A stretch of 64,000 nt of DNA from Paenibacillus lycopersici (GTDB lineage Bacteria; Bacillota; Bacilli; Paenibacillales; Paenibacillaceae): positions 850,001 through 914,000 of the forward strand of contig NZ_CP048209.1 in assembly GCF_010119935.1 (NCBI RefSeq). The letters run 5' to 3'. The notes beneath the pieces are model-generated. The model searched no databases. It was not told the DNA's origin and saw nothing but the letters and a program-made list of their open reading frames with translations. Positions within the stretch are counted from its first letter, which is position 1; every line of letters starts with the position of its first letter. The position numbers and the translations under genes were made by a program. Of this stretch, positions 19,485-29,384 are shown piece after piece.

Positions 19485-20038
19485 TCAGAGAGCAGTATTT
19501 GGGCCATTTGTGGGAGCTGCTTGCGCCCGTGCCGGAGAAGCAACGACGGGAATGGATGTACGATTACGAGGAGCATTTCCGCGTCTCGGCCGAGCTTGGA
19601 CGAAGCGAGGAGGAGGCGGCGGGCGAGCTTGGCGATCCGCGCTTGATCGCGAAGGAGCTGCTGCTGAACTATCGCGTCGACCAGGCGGACAATAAGAGCG
19701 GCAGCATTACGCTCGTCTCGCGCGCGGTGTTCGCGGCGGTCAGTCTCGGGTTCTTCAACTTGATTTTCGTGCTCGGACCGTTCTGCGCCGTGCTTGGCAT
19801 ACTGGCCGCGCTATGGGTGACGGCCATCGCGGTCGGAGCGTCTTCGCTCATGGTGATGTACGAAGGCTTGTTCGGCGAAGCGGTAACGGCCGTTCAGGCG
19901 GGCTTCATCGCGCTTGGGCTCATCGGTCTCGGCATGCTGCTGGGCGCCGGTACGCACTGGCTGACGCGCGCCTTCGCCAAGCTGACGCTTCAATATTTGA
20001 AATTCAATTCCAGAGTGATGAGGGTGAAGAATAAATGA
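19481..20038 (+). CDS. DUF1700 membrane protein
   Basis: 185 residues. The N-terminal soluble part (LWELLAPVPEKQRREWMYDYEEHF ... EEAAGELGDPRLIAKELL) is the DUF1700 signature, followed by three to four hydrophobic segments from about residue 80. It overlaps both neighbours by 4 bp. The biochemical role is unknown; it probably works with PadR and the DUF4097 protein in envelope sensing. Confidence 0.88.
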   Translation: MIREQYLGHLWELLAPVPEKQRREWMYDYEEHFRVSAELGRSEEEAAGELGDPRLIAKELLLNYRVDQADNKSGSITLVSRAVFAAVSLGFFNLIFVLGPFCAVLGILAALWVTAIAVGASSLMVMYEGLFGEAVTAVQAGFIALGLIGLGMLLGAGTHWLTRAFAKLTLQYLKFNSRVMRVKNK

Positions 20039-20988
20039 GAAACTGGGTGATCGTCGGCCTCATACTGTTCGTCGTCGGGCTGATCGGCGCGGCGGGGACG
20101 ATCGGCGCGTCAGGGGATTTCTCTTTCGGGACGGAGAAGATCGAGCGTCATCAATCGCTGCCAATAGACGGCATTCGCAATATCGATATTCATACGGACA
20201 GCGTCGACGTGACGGTCGTTCCCGTTTCGGGCAGCGAAGTAAGAGCAAGCCTGACCGGCCGCGCAAGCAAAGCGTACCTCAACAAGCTGGACATTCTGCT
20301 GAAGAAGGACGGCGACACGATCAATGTCGGCTTCAAGGAGTCGGCCGGCTTCCGGTTCGGACTGAATATCGTAAACGTCAATCTGAAGCTTGAAGTGCCG
20401 CAGCGGCAATTTGACCGATTGAAGCTGAAATCCGGCAGCGGCGACATTGCGATTGCCGGCCTGCAGGCAGATGCCGTTGAATTGGACGGCGGTTCCGGCG
20501 ACGTCGACTTGAAGGAGATTCACGGCCAAACGGTCACGGTGTCGATCGGCAGCGGCAATCTGTCGGTCGCGGATACCGACGCCGCGGAAGGCGTAACGCT
20601 GAAATCCGGCTCCGGCGATATCTCGGCGGATCGCTTGAAGGCGAAACGGCTGGATATCAATCTGAGCAGCGGCGACGTCGACCTGACGGAGGCGGCTGCC
20701 GAGCTGAACGTGAAGACGGGCAGCGGCGACATCACGGTCGAAGGCAAGCTGCTGAATCTCCCGGCGACGCTCAAGACGGGCAGCGGCGACGTGGGCATCT
20801 ATACCGATCAGCCGCCGAGCGACGTGACGATCAGCTACAGCACCGGCTCCGGCGATCTCGACAACGACTGGGACGCAGGGAAAGGCTCCACGGACGACGA
20901 CGACGTCCATCGCCTCGTCTTCGGCAGCGGTTCCGTGCCGGTACAAATTCATACGGGCTCCGGCGATCTCGACGTCGGCAGCAGGTAA
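20035..20988 (+). CDS. DUF4097 beta-solenoid membrane-anchored protein
   Basis: 317 residues. One N-terminal membrane helix (VIVGLILFVVGLIGAAGTI), then extracytoplasmic repeats of about 18-20 residues marked by SGSGDI/SGSGDV turns (at least seven), consistent with a right-handed beta-solenoid. It is the last gene of the PadR operon, and a terminator follows. Function unknown; the exposed repeat face suggests binding to envelope polymers. Confidence 0.88.
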   Translation: MRNWVIVGLILFVVGLIGAAGTIGASGDFSFGTEKIERHQSLPIDGIRNIDIHTDSVDVTVVPVSGSEVRASLTGRASKAYLNKLDILLKKDGDTINVGFKESAGFRFGLNIVNVNLKLEVPQRQFDRLKLKSGSGDIAIAGLQADAVELDGGSGDVDLKEIHGQTVTVSIGSGNLSVADTDAAEGVTLKSGSGDISADRLKAKRLDINLSSGDVDLTEAAAELNVKTGSGDITVEGKLLNLPATLKTGSGDVGIYTDQPPSDVTISYSTGSGDLDNDWDAGKGSTDDDDVHRLVFGSGSVPVQIHTGSGDLDVGSR

Positions 20989-21004
20989 TCGCGTTAGCGC
21001 ATAA

Positions 21005-21045
21005 GAGGCTTTGTTCCATCGATATGGAGGACAAAGCCTTTTTTG
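21005..21045 (+). terminator. Terminator of the PadR operon
   Basis: AGGCTTTGT...ACAAAGCCT stem with an inner TCCAT/ATGGA pairing and a T6 run. Confidence 0.88.
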
Positions 21046-21229
21046 TCTTTGCTCATAGGGGCAGCTTAATCGAATTCAACATCATTCGACAAAAAAATAA
21101 CGGTTGAAGCTAGAATTTATCCCGCCTGCATCCGATATTCTGAGTAGGGAACTTTTTTCGCGCGCATCGCTCATGTTTCGAGGCCGCACCGCATACATTT
21201 CGTTGGTTGCGACGAGGGAGGGATGCGGA

Positions 21230-22123
21230 ATGGTGGAATCTCCTGATGTGCCGCTGTTGCCTTATACGCTTCATCACGGCGTCAAATGCTTCGAATTGGT
21301 TGCGCAGCCGGTCAGTCGGGAGCTGCTTCCGGGCTTGTTCATGCAAGGATACGGCTATAACGGCATGATTCCGGGACCGACGATCGTCGTGGAGCCCGGG
21401 GACGAGGTAAGGATTCGCGTCGTCAATCTGCTGCCGGAGAAGACCAGCGTTCACTGGCATGGCCTTGACGTGCCGAACGCGATGGACGGCGTGCCGGACA
21501 TTGAACCGACTCCGCTGATCCAGCCGGGCCGTTACGCGGATTACCGGTTTCGCATCGTGAATCCGCCCGGCACGCATATGTATCACACGCATTATGAAAC
21601 GATCCGCCAAGAAATGATGGGGCTGGGCGGGCTGTTCATTATAGGGGACCGGCATGAACGGGGGATCGACCGGGACTTCGCGTACATGCTGCAGGAATTC
21701 GCGGTGGCCGGGCTGCCCAAAGGTCAGCTGGGACCCGGCGCGTATGCGATCGATCCGCTGTCGGACGGGTTCAATTTCTTCACGATGAACGGGCGCTGCT
21801 TTCCGCATGCGTCGCCGCTGCACGTCAGGCAGGGCGAGACGGTGCGGATACGGCTGGCCAACCTCGGCATGCAGGGGCATCCGATGCATCTGCATGGGGT
21901 GCAAATGCTCGAAACGGCTTGCGACGGCAATGATATTCCGCCGTGGAACCGTCAGCGCAGAAGCACGATATTCGTCGCGCCGGGAGAGACGCGCGATGTG
22001 CGGTTTCTGGCGTGGAATCCGGGCAATTGGCCGTTTCATTGCCATATTCCCCATCATAACGCGAACAACTTCACGCTGCCGGCCGGCGGCATGTTTACGA
22101 CGGTTCGGGTCAGACGGACATGA
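21230..22123 (+). CDS. Two-domain multicopper oxidase
   Basis: 297 residues from ATG 21230, chosen for GAGGGAGGG just upstream; an in-frame extension to 21104 has no ribosome site. Copper ligands visible: H75/H77 (HWHG), H119/H121 (YHTH), H217/H220/H222 (HPMHLHG), H270-C271-H272 and H276 (HCHIPHH). Residue 281, at the usual axial position of the type 1 copper, is Phe, so that ligand appears absent. Length fits two cupredoxin domains rather than three. No signal peptide is seen. Likely oxidises phenols or metal ions using O2. The HD-GYP gene starts 36 bp downstream. Confidence 0.88.
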   Translation: MVESPDVPLLPYTLHHGVKCFELVAQPVSRELLPGLFMQGYGYNGMIPGPTIVVEPGDEVRIRVVNLLPEKTSVHWHGLDVPNAMDGVPDIEPTPLIQPGRYADYRFRIVNPPGTHMYHTHYETIRQEMMGLGGLFIIGDRHERGIDRDFAYMLQEFAVAGLPKGQLGPGAYAIDPLSDGFNFFTMNGRCFPHASPLHVRQGETVRIRLANLGMQGHPMHLHGVQMLETACDGNDIPPWNRQRRSTIFVAPGETRDVRFLAWNPGNWPFHCHIPHHNANNFTLPAGGMFTTVRVRRT

Positions 22124-22159
22124 AAGGCAAACGAGGAATGAAGGAGAGGTTTTCCGGGT

Positions 22160-23608
22160 ATGCAGGGACGCCGCAAAGCCATTATCGGTCCTTTATTGGC
22201 CGCAATGCTTCCAATTGTAGTGTTTGAATGGTTTCGCGCGCATCAGGCCGCCGACATGACGATGCGAATGCCGCACGGCCATTTCGTCGTCGTCACCATT
22301 GTGGCGGGATTGGCCGCGGCCGTCGCGATCGCCGTCGGCTTTGCCGGCCATCGGCTGCGCAACATCAAGGTCGGGTTCATGTCGTTGGCGTACTTGTCGC
22401 TCGCCGGCGTATTCTTCCTCCACGGCTTGACGACGCCCGGCTTCATTACCCATGATTATGAATTGCCCGCCATGTTCGCGCAATTCAGCGTGCTGCTGGC
22501 TTCCTTGTGGCTCGCCTTGTCGGCCGTCTCGACGGATCACCGGCTCGTCCGGGCCATTGCCGGCAGACGGCAGTGGCTGCTTCCCTTCTGGCTGCTCGTA
22601 CTCCTGCTGACCGGCTTATATACGGTACAAATGCCGCATCGCATAGGCATGGTGCCGCTGGAGGATAATCCGTACAAATGGCTGGCGGCAGGCATAACGC
22701 TGGCGGCCTGCGCATGGACGTTCTACCGCTATTGGCGATCCTACCTGCATGCGGGCTTTCCGCTGCAGAGGGCGGTCGTATACAGCGTCAGCCTGATCAT
22801 CTCCGCCCAATATATCATCGTCGAAGGCACGACGTGGCGGTTAAGCTGGTGGCTGTACCATCTGCTGCTGCTGAGCGCCATGCTGGTCATGGTCGCCGGC
22901 TTGTTCAAGCAGTATTTCTCGCAAGGCTCGTTCAGTTCGTCGCTGCGCGTGCTGTTCCAATCCGACCCGCGAGCCTGGCTGGAGGCGTGCAAGACGCCAA
23001 GCGTCAGAGCGCTCATTATGGCGACGGAAGCCAAGGATGAATATACGGCCGGCCATAATAACCGGGTGGCGCTCTACGCGCTTCGCCTCGGCGAAGAGAT
23101 GGGGCTGTCGAAGGATAGGCTGCGCGCCATCGCCCAGGGCGGCGTCGTTCATGACGTCGGCAAGCTGAAGGTGCCGGACACGATTCTGAATAAGGCCGGC
23201 AAGCTGACGCCGGAAGAGCGTCGCGTCATCGAACAGCACCCCGTGTCGGGCTACGATATGTGCAAGCAGCTCGGATTCTTGGGCGACGAGCTGGCCGTCA
23301 TCCGATCCCACCACGAGAAATGGGACGGGACAGGCTATCCCGATCGGCTGCGCGGCGAGGAAATCCCGCTGCTGGCCCGCATAGCGGCCGTCGCGGACGT
23401 GTATGACGCGCTGACGTCGTCCCGGTCGTACCGGCAGGCGATGTCGCACGAGGAAGCAATGGCGATCATTATCGGAGGCAGCGGCGTTCATTTCTGCCCT
23501 TCCTGCGTCCAAGCATGGCAGCGGCTGACGGCTGCGGACGCCGAATTCATCGGCGAAATCGCGGCAAGCAGCCGGTCGCTGCGGCTGGTGCACAAAGCGG
23601 TGCAGTGA
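22160..23608 (+). CDS. Membrane-bound HD-GYP phosphodiesterase
   Basis: 482 residues. The N-terminal about 260 residues contain about seven hydrophobic segments, with a His/Met-rich loop after the first (HQAADMTMRMPHGHF). The C-terminal HD-GYP domain shows H331-D332 (VVHDVGK), HH at 384-385 and GYP at about 393-395, the set associated with cyclic-di-GMP hydrolysis. It probably forms an operon with the multicopper oxidase. The His/Met loop resembles a copper-ligand-rich segment, so metal sensing is possible but unproven. Confidence 0.85.
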   Translation: MQGRRKAIIGPLLAAMLPIVVFEWFRAHQAADMTMRMPHGHFVVVTIVAGLAAAVAIAVGFAGHRLRNIKVGFMSLAYLSLAGVFFLHGLTTPGFITHDYELPAMFAQFSVLLASLWLALSAVSTDHRLVRAIAGRRQWLLPFWLLVLLLTGLYTVQMPHRIGMVPLEDNPYKWLAAGITLAACAWTFYRYWRSYLHAGFPLQRAVVYSVSLIISAQYIIVEGTTWRLSWWLYHLLLLSAMLVMVAGLFKQYFSQGSFSSSLRVLFQSDPRAWLEACKTPSVRALIMATEAKDEYTAGHNNRVALYALRLGEEMGLSKDRLRAIAQGGVVHDVGKLKVPDTILNKAGKLTPEERRVIEQHPVSGYDMCKQLGFLGDELAVIRSHHEKWDGTGYPDRLRGEEIPLLARIAAVADVYDALTSSRSYRQAMSHEEAMAIIIGGSGVHFCPSCVQAWQRLTAADAEFIGEIAASSRSLRLVHKAVQ

Positions 23609-23620
23609 GGCCGGTCCGTA

Positions 23621-23676
23621 CTCAGGCAAGAAAAGCGTGCAGCGCTCGGGCTCTGCACGCTTGTTCTTTGCCTGAG
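23621..23676. terminator. Hairpin after HD-GYP gene
   Basis: Long two-part stem CTCAGGCAA ... TTTGCCTGAG with inner AAGCGTGCAG / CTGCACGCTT. No long T-run; it probably ends transcription from either side. Confidence 0.65.
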
Positions 23677-23866
23677 GCCGCAAACGGCTCTCCGCAAGCT
23701 CCGCAAGCTCTCTGACGGGCACTGCGGCAGCGCTGCTTCAACGCATAAATTCACAAATCGGGCAACGCTGTAACGCTACATCCCGTTTATAGGAAGACGC
23801 TTTAATGCACTAAACTATCGGGGCGCAGCGTGCCTCGGATTTAGGCATTCGATGGCTTTTTCTGTT

Positions 23867-24763
23867 TTAAGGCCAAATATCCTGCGGTGCGACCTTCAAT
23901 GCCTGTGCGATGAGCAGTGCCGTCTGACGCTGCGGCTTGTTGATCTTGCCGTTGCGCAGCTTGGAAATCGTCTGCATCGAGATGCCCGTCGCGGCGGATA
24001 GCTGCTGGGCGGACATGTAACTGCGCGCCATAAGCACTTTCAAGGTCACGGACGAATCGGCGGCATTGGACTCGGAATCGGCTGCCGAACGAATATCCGA
24101 CACGATGAAGGCGATGTGCTTCAAGCTGCCGTCCGTATGACAGAACGGACGATACATCATGTTCAGGTCGAGCTGCACGCCATCGTTCAGGGCTTTGGTG
24201 CGGACGGCGATCTGATGCGTACGGGCCTGCCGCGACGTCAGCTCGAGTACGGAGATGAGCCGTTCTCGTTCGTCGTCATCCAAGTAAGCGTCCAGCGGCT
24301 CGCCGACCGGAAACCGATAATTGTCGAAGACGGGCGTCGGGTAATACTTGAACATGCGCTCGATCGCGTAGCGCTCGTTAAGGATGCCGGCGATGAGCAC
24401 TTTCTGCGTCTCGCATAGGCGGTCGATCCACGAATTGGCGCTGATGTCTTCGGCAGTGAGCAGGAAGGCGTCGCCCTTCGTATCGGCCAGCGCCTCGCAG
24501 GTAAGGAGCAGTCGGGGCGGATGATCGCCGTCCGAATGCCGGAGCAGGGTGGTCTCGTGCCGATTGGACGACTGCAGCGCGCTTCTGTCCCATTCGGTGA
24601 ACAATCGCTCCGGCGGCAGACCCTCGAGCACGTCCTCGGAGCAGCCCACGAGACGAGCGAAAGCTTTGTTGGCCACATCAAAGCGGCAATCATCGTCATG
24701 ATCGATCACGACAACGGCCAGCGGCGTTTTGAGGTGCTGAAAAACAACGGCAGAAAGCGTCAA
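23867..24763 (-). CDS. PAS-like sensor with C-terminal XRE helix-turn-helix
   Basis: 298 residues from a TTG start with GAGGGG 8 bp upstream. The N-terminal half is PAS-like (VVIDHDDDCRFDVANKAFARLVG), the middle contains another possible PAS-type region, and residues about 245-298 are a Cro/CI-type helix-turn-helix (SYMSAQQLSAATGISMQTISKLRNGKINKP). A DNA-binding domain placed after the sensor is less common than the reverse. It is monocistronic. Ligand and targets are unknown. Confidence 0.75.
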   Translation of the reverse strand: MTLSAVVFQHLKTPLAVVVIDHDDDCRFDVANKAFARLVGCSEDVLEGLPPERLFTEWDRSALQSSNRHETTLLRHSDGDHPPRLLLTCEALADTKGDAFLLTAEDISANSWIDRLCETQKVLIAGILNERYAIERMFKYYPTPVFDNYRFPVGEPLDAYLDDDERERLISVLELTSRQARTHQIAVRTKALNDGVQLDLNMMYRPFCHTDGSLKHIAFIVSDIRSAADSESNAADSSVTLKVLMARSYMSAQQLSAATGISMQTISKLRNGKINKPQRQTALLIAQALKVAPQDIWP

Positions 24764-25134
24764 ACGGCGTCCCCTCGCAATCTATGGCTAGTCTGATTTA
24801 TACAACAGTATAAGAGGGGGGGAACTACATTTCAACAGGTATGTCGCGAAGAAGCGAGATTTGCGTCGGATGCGGACGGGACGGCTGCATTCTGCCGCAA
24901 ATCGCCTTGCCGAAACGGGGAACCCCCATGGCTGCTCGGACGAGGCGTTTTCACTATTTTAACAGCCCGCTGCAGCTCTGGAACCGATGTGGAAATGACG
25001 CCCGGGCATTTCTGCGAATCCCATCATTTATAGTGGAATTGCGGCATGCGAGGACTTTCCAAACGATTCGGATTCCCTCATAATAAGACAAAAACGCATC
25101 ATGAGATTCTTGCATCGAGAGGAAGATTCTAGAG
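24764..25134. other. 371 bp intergenic region
   Basis: Divergent control region for the PAS-HTH gene (minus) and the small Cys/His protein (plus). An 80-codon frame at 24841-25083 has no ribosome site and no recognisable composition. No terminator or clear promoter pair was found. Confidence 0.4.
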
Positions 25135-25377
25135 ATGGGCAATTGTATCGTCCCTGCTTGCGGCAAACCGGTAAAGGCGAAGAAAATGTGCGCGATGCAC
25201 CACCAGCGCTGGCTTAGACATGGAGATCCGGCGGTCATCAAAGTCCGCCAGGCCGCCGAGCCTACCGCCTGCAAATGGGTCAATTGCGGCAGGTTCTCCG
25301 TCACCAAGGGATACTGTTCGAAACACTACTACATACAACGGCTGCAGCAGCCGCAGACGAAATTGCAAGAGGTGTGA
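25135..25377 (+). CDS. Small twin zinc-knuckle-like protein
   Basis: 80 residues. Two consecutive Cys/His motifs: C4-x4-C9-x8-C18-x2-H21-H22 and C46-x4-C51-x8-C60-x3-H64, each in a Gly/Lys-rich turn (CGKPVKAKKMCAMHHQRW; CGRFSVTKGYCSKHYY). This suggests two small zinc sites and nucleic-acid binding. Similar C...C...C..H units occur in phage-associated and HNH-neighbour proteins, but no catalytic part is present. GAGAGGAAG lies about 12 bp upstream. It precedes a hybrid kinase gene by 86 bp. Function unknown. Confidence 0.6.
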   Translation: MGNCIVPACGKPVKAKKMCAMHHQRWLRHGDPAVIKVRQAAEPTACKWVNCGRFSVTKGYCSKHYYIQRLQQPQTKLQEV

Positions 25378-25463
25378 TCATTCCCAGCGAATTCCCTATG
25401 AAGCGATTTCCGCCGGAGGTATAATGAGGGCATTACGATCTACGGGCGCAGGGGGATTGGGCA

Positions 25464-28400
25464 TTGGGAAAATGGTCACTCAGGACGAAGGTATTGGTTC
25501 TCATTCTATTCATCACCGCGGGCGTGCTGTCTATCGTCGGATACGGCAACTATTCGGCAGCGAAACACACCATTCTTGAAGCGCTGGTCGACAAGGCCGG
25601 CACGAATGTCCAGAACGCGGCCTACAATCTCTCGGCATGGTTCTCGGCCCGCATTGCCGAGGCGGAGGTCATGAGCCGAACCGATATCGTGCGGTTCGGC
25701 TCCGAACAGGAACGGCTGCAATACTTCCGCCGCGAATTCGACCGTTCGGGCTCTCCTTTCGCCGCGCTCGGATTCGCGGATGCCGCCGGACGCTTGACGC
25801 TCGGCGACGGGGAGGTCGTCGACATTTCGGCCGAGCCCGCCTTTGCCGCTGCCATGAGGGGCGGCACGATGGTCACCAAGCCTTTCATCCGTCAGCAAGG
25901 CAGCACCGTCAGCATCGTCATTCAAGTTCCCGTGTACGGCCGCAACAACGAGGTCGTAGGCGTAGTGGACGCCTCCATGTCCGTGGAACAAGTGTACAAG
26001 GGTCATATGTATACGCCTGCGCATGCCGGAGATTCCGATGCCCTGTTCATGTTCAACAAAGAAGGGCGGATCATCGACGCGTCGGGTGCCGGCGGGTTGC
26101 CGACCGCGGCGAATGCGATTACGTCCCCGGATTCCCCGTTCTATCCGGCGGCCAAGCAGATGCTGACGAGCCCGGACGGTTTCGTCAAGCTGGACGGAAC
26201 GTCCGGCGAATCCTTCCTCTTCTACGCCAATGTCCAAGGCACGTCATGGCATCTTGCCTTGAACGTGCCGCACCGGGAATTCGGCGAGCCCCTCTCGGAA
26301 ATCAAATGGCGCTCGATCCTGTTGATCGTCATCGCGGAATCGATTCTGGCCGTTCTTCTATTCTTGTTCTCGTATCCGATTATTCTACGTCTCAAACGCA
26401 TTATTAGCGTCACGGAAGCAGCCGCGGCAGGCCGTTTCGATGTGAACAACGTCGTCGACAACGGCGGGGACGAGCTGTCGCAGCTGTCGAATTCCGTCAA
26501 TCAGATGAAGCATCATCTAAGCGGCATGTTCGGACAGATGGATGCCATGATCAACCAGAACCAGTTTGCGTTCATCGTTCTGGACAGCGAGTACAGAGTG
26601 ACCTACTTCAGCAAAGCCGCGGAGCGGATGCTCGGCTATAAGGCCGAGGAAGTGATTCAGCATGCCACCGGTCTCCTGTTCATCGATCCGGGCGACATCG
26701 CGAGGGAGGCGGCCCGCCTCAGCCGGACGTACGGCATGGCGGTTCCCGCGGATATCACGGTGTTCCGCATGCTGCGCGAGGAGCAGTTCACTTACGAAAG
26801 AGAATGGAACTATATTCGCAAGGACGGCACGCGCTTCCCGGTCGCGCACAGCTCGAACGGCATGCTGGACCGGGAAGGCCGGTTTATCGGCGTGGCCGCC
26901 ATTGCGCGCGATATTACGCAGCAGAAGCAGGCCGAGCAGGTGCGAAGCCAGCAGCTGAAGGTGCTGGGGGCCGCCAAGGACTTGATCGCTACGTTCGACA
27001 AGACAGGCCGGCTGCTCTACATTAACGAGGCGGGTAAGGCGCTGCTTGGCATGCAGCCCTCCGCGATGGGCGTGGAGGATGTGCCGAAGCGCACGATCGA
27101 AGAGCTGCTCGACGGCATCGAGGACGCGCAATCGGCCGGCTACCGGGAGAAGGAAGCGCTTCTCCGCACGCTGCAGGGCGAGTTTATTCCCGTCTCCAAA
27201 ATTCTGGTGCTGCACCGGGACGACGAGAACGGGGAAGCGTTCTACTCCTGCATCGCGAGGGATATCTCCGAACCGAAGCGCGTACAGTTCGAGCTGGAGC
27301 AGGCCAAGCGCGAAGCGGAAAGCGCGAACGTTGCCAAGAGCCACTTCCTGGCTCAGATCAGCCACGAAATCCGGACGCCGCTCGCCGGCATCATCGGACT
27401 GACGGGCCTGATGCAGAAGACGGAGCTTACGCCGCTGCAGCTTGATTACTTGCACAAAATGCGGGATTCTTCGCAAGCGCTGCTCACGATCATCAACGAT
27501 ATTCTGGATTTCTCCAAAGCAGAGGCGGGCCGAATCGAGCTGAACGAGATGCCGTTCGATCCGTACAACCTGATCCAGAAGCTGAGCGAGACGCTCAGCG
27601 TCTTCGTCGGCGGCAAGGAGCAGTTCCAATTCGTCATGGAGACGCCGCTGCAGCTGCCGGAGTCGCTGATCGGGGATTGGCTGCGGATCGAGCAAATTTT
27701 GCTGAATCTGTGCATCAACGCCATCAAATTCACGGAACGCGGATTCGTTCGGCTGCGGCTGCGGATGCCGGACGAAGGGGAGATGAAGGCCGGCCGCGTC
27801 CGTATCGCGTTCACCGTCGAGGATACCGGCATCGGCATGACGGAAGAGCAGCTCAGCAACCTGTTCAAGCCGTTCGTCCAGGCGAATGCGCAGACGAATC
27901 GCAAATACGGCGGGACGGGCCTCGGCCTCGTGATCGTCAAGCGGCTGGTGGAGCTGATGGGCGGCACGATTTCGGTGAAGAGCGAGCCCGGCAAGGGCAG
28001 CTTGTTCTCCTTCACGCTTGATTTGGCCGTTGCCGAGCCGCCGCTTGCGGACCGGTTCGCCATCGAAGCCGGCAGGGACTGCTGCGTATGGGTCGTGGAG
28101 GATCACGCGCTCTTGAGCGAGCGTCTGTGCACGGTGATCGAGGAGAGCGGGCTCATGCCGATTCCGTTATGGTCATGGAAAACCGCCTACGAGCGGCTGA
28201 TCCGTTCCGGGATCGGCGTGCTTCCGTTCGCGGTGCTGCTCGACTTCGAGATGCCGGACATGTACGCCGAAGAAACGTGGCATGCGATGCATCAGACGGC
28301 CAGGGAGGCCGGCGTCAAGACGATTGCGCTGACGACGGCTTACGGCCGCGAGGAGCTGCTGAAGCTGCCGCAGGAGAATCGGCCCGACGCGATTCTGGTC

Positions 28401-29384
28401 AAGCCTTGCACGCGGATCAGCCTGTATCAGGCGCTCTTGACGCTGTTCGACCGTCAGGAGCGGAAGGAAGGCGACGGGCTGAAGGAAACGGCGGCTTCCT
28501 CCGCGATGCCGGAACCGTTGAACGGCACGATCTTGCTTGCCGAAGATAACGACATCAACCAGCTCGTGGCCGTTGAACAGCTGCGGGAATGGGGCTGCAA
28601 GGTCGATGTCGCCGTGACCGGGAACGAGGTGCTGAAGAAGCTGACGGTCAAACGGTACGACTTGATTCTGATGGATATCCATATGCCGGAGATGGACGGC
28701 GACGAGGCGGCCCGCGTCATTCGCCTCGACTCCAAGTACGACCGCATGCCGATCGTCGCGCTGACCGCGAATATTATGCAGGAGGATCACGACCGCTACA
28801 TGCAGCTCGGGATGAACGACGTGCTGACGAAGCCGATCGACTCCGGAGCGCTGCAGCAAGTGATCGCCAAGTGGCTGCGCTACGGCAAGTCGATGCGCGT
28901 CGACCCGGGCAAGGGCAAGCCGGCCGATTCGGCCAAACCGAAGCAGAAGGAGCGGGATGCGGCGAGCGCGGTCTACATGCCGGTGCCGAACGCCGGCGAG
29001 GAATGGCTGGAACGGGGAATACCGGGCCTGCGGCTTGGCGAGGCGCTGCAGCGGGTGAACGGCAAACGGGATATATTGACGCATATGCTGAAGCTGTTTC
29101 TCAAGGATTATCGTACGTTCGAGGAGCGTCTCGCGGGGGCGATGGAAAGCGGCGATTACGCCGGCGCCCGCCGGATGGCGCATACGCTGAAGGGCGTGGC
29201 GGGCAATTTGTCCGCCGAGGAGCTGGCGGCGTCGGCGCAGCGGCTGGAGCTGCTGCTGAAGGCGGCGAGCGACGGCCGGCCCGCGCCCGGCCTGGCGTCC
29301 GCCGCTGCCGAAGCAGGCGCGGTGCTGCGGCGTTTGATGGATGAATTGTCAACCGTTATGCCAGAATTCGACAGCAGTTCCTAA
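25464..29384 (+). CDS. Hybrid sensor histidine kinase (Cache-HAMP-PAS-PAS-HK-REC-REC-Hpt)
   Basis: 1306 residues from TTG 25464. Order: TM1 (7-28), extracytoplasmic Cache-like domain (about 30-275), TM2 (about 285-305), HAMP, two PAS domains (about 360-500 and 505-610), HisKA with H634 in SHEIRTPLAGIIG, HATPase (about 740-855), a first receiver with D in LLDFEMPDM, a second receiver with D in LMDIHMPEMDG, and an Hpt domain with H in AHTLKGVAGNL. It has all parts of a phosphorelay, so the neighbouring OmpR-type regulator could be its final receiver. The first receiver looks less canonical than the second. Confidence 0.92.
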   Translation: MGKWSLRTKVLVLILFITAGVLSIVGYGNYSAAKHTILEALVDKAGTNVQNAAYNLSAWFSARIAEAEVMSRTDIVRFGSEQERLQYFRREFDRSGSPFAALGFADAAGRLTLGDGEVVDISAEPAFAAAMRGGTMVTKPFIRQQGSTVSIVIQVPVYGRNNEVVGVVDASMSVEQVYKGHMYTPAHAGDSDALFMFNKEGRIIDASGAGGLPTAANAITSPDSPFYPAAKQMLTSPDGFVKLDGTSGESFLFYANVQGTSWHLALNVPHREFGEPLSEIKWRSILLIVIAESILAVLLFLFSYPIILRLKRIISVTEAAAAGRFDVNNVVDNGGDELSQLSNSVNQMKHHLSGMFGQMDAMINQNQFAFIVLDSEYRVTYFSKAAERMLGYKAEEVIQHATGLLFIDPGDIAREAARLSRTYGMAVPADITVFRMLREEQFTYEREWNYIRKDGTRFPVAHSSNGMLDREGRFIGVAAIARDITQQKQAEQVRSQQLKVLGAAKDLIATFDKTGRLLYINEAGKALLGMQPSAMGVEDVPKRTIEELLDGIEDAQSAGYREKEALLRTLQGEFIPVSKILVLHRDDENGEAFYSCIARDISEPKRVQFELEQAKREAESANVAKSHFLAQISHEIRTPLAGIIGLTGLMQKTELTPLQLDYLHKMRDSSQALLTIINDILDFSKAEAGRIELNEMPFDPYNLIQKLSETLSVFVGGKEQFQFVMETPLQLPESLIGDWLRIEQILLNLCINAIKFTERGFVRLRLRMPDEGEMKAGRVRIAFTVEDTGIGMTEEQLSNLFKPFVQANAQTNRKYGGTGLGLVIVKRLVELMGGTISVKSEPGKGSLFSFTLDLAVAEPPLADRFAIEAGRDCCVWVVEDHALLSERLCTVIEESGLMPIPLWSWKTAYERLIRSGIGVLPFAVLLDFEMPDMYAEETWHAMHQTAREAGVKTIALTTAYGREELLKLPQENRPDAILVKPCTRISLYQALLTLFDRQERKEGDGLKETAASSAMPEPLNGTILLAEDNDINQLVAVEQLREWGCKVDVAVTGNEVLKKLTVKRYDLILMDIHMPEMDGDEAARVIRLDSKYDRMPIVALTANIMQEDHDRYMQLGMNDVLTKPIDSGALQQVIAKWLRYGKSMRVDPGKGKPADSAKPKQKERDAASAVYMPVPNAGEEWLERGIPGLRLGEALQRVNGKRDILTHMLKLFLKDYRTFEERLAGAMESGDYAGARRMAHTLKGVAGNLSAEELAASAQRLELLLKAASDGRPAPGLASAAAEAGAVLRRLMDELSTVMPEFDSSS

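Noticed and set aside
21104..21229. N-terminal extension of the multicopper oxidase
   Set aside because: No ribosome site at 21104, while ATG 21230 has GAGGGAGGG directly upstream; the extension is not a signal peptide.
24841..25083. 80-codon plus-strand frame
   Set aside because: No ribosome site, no family resemblance; lies in a divergent control region.
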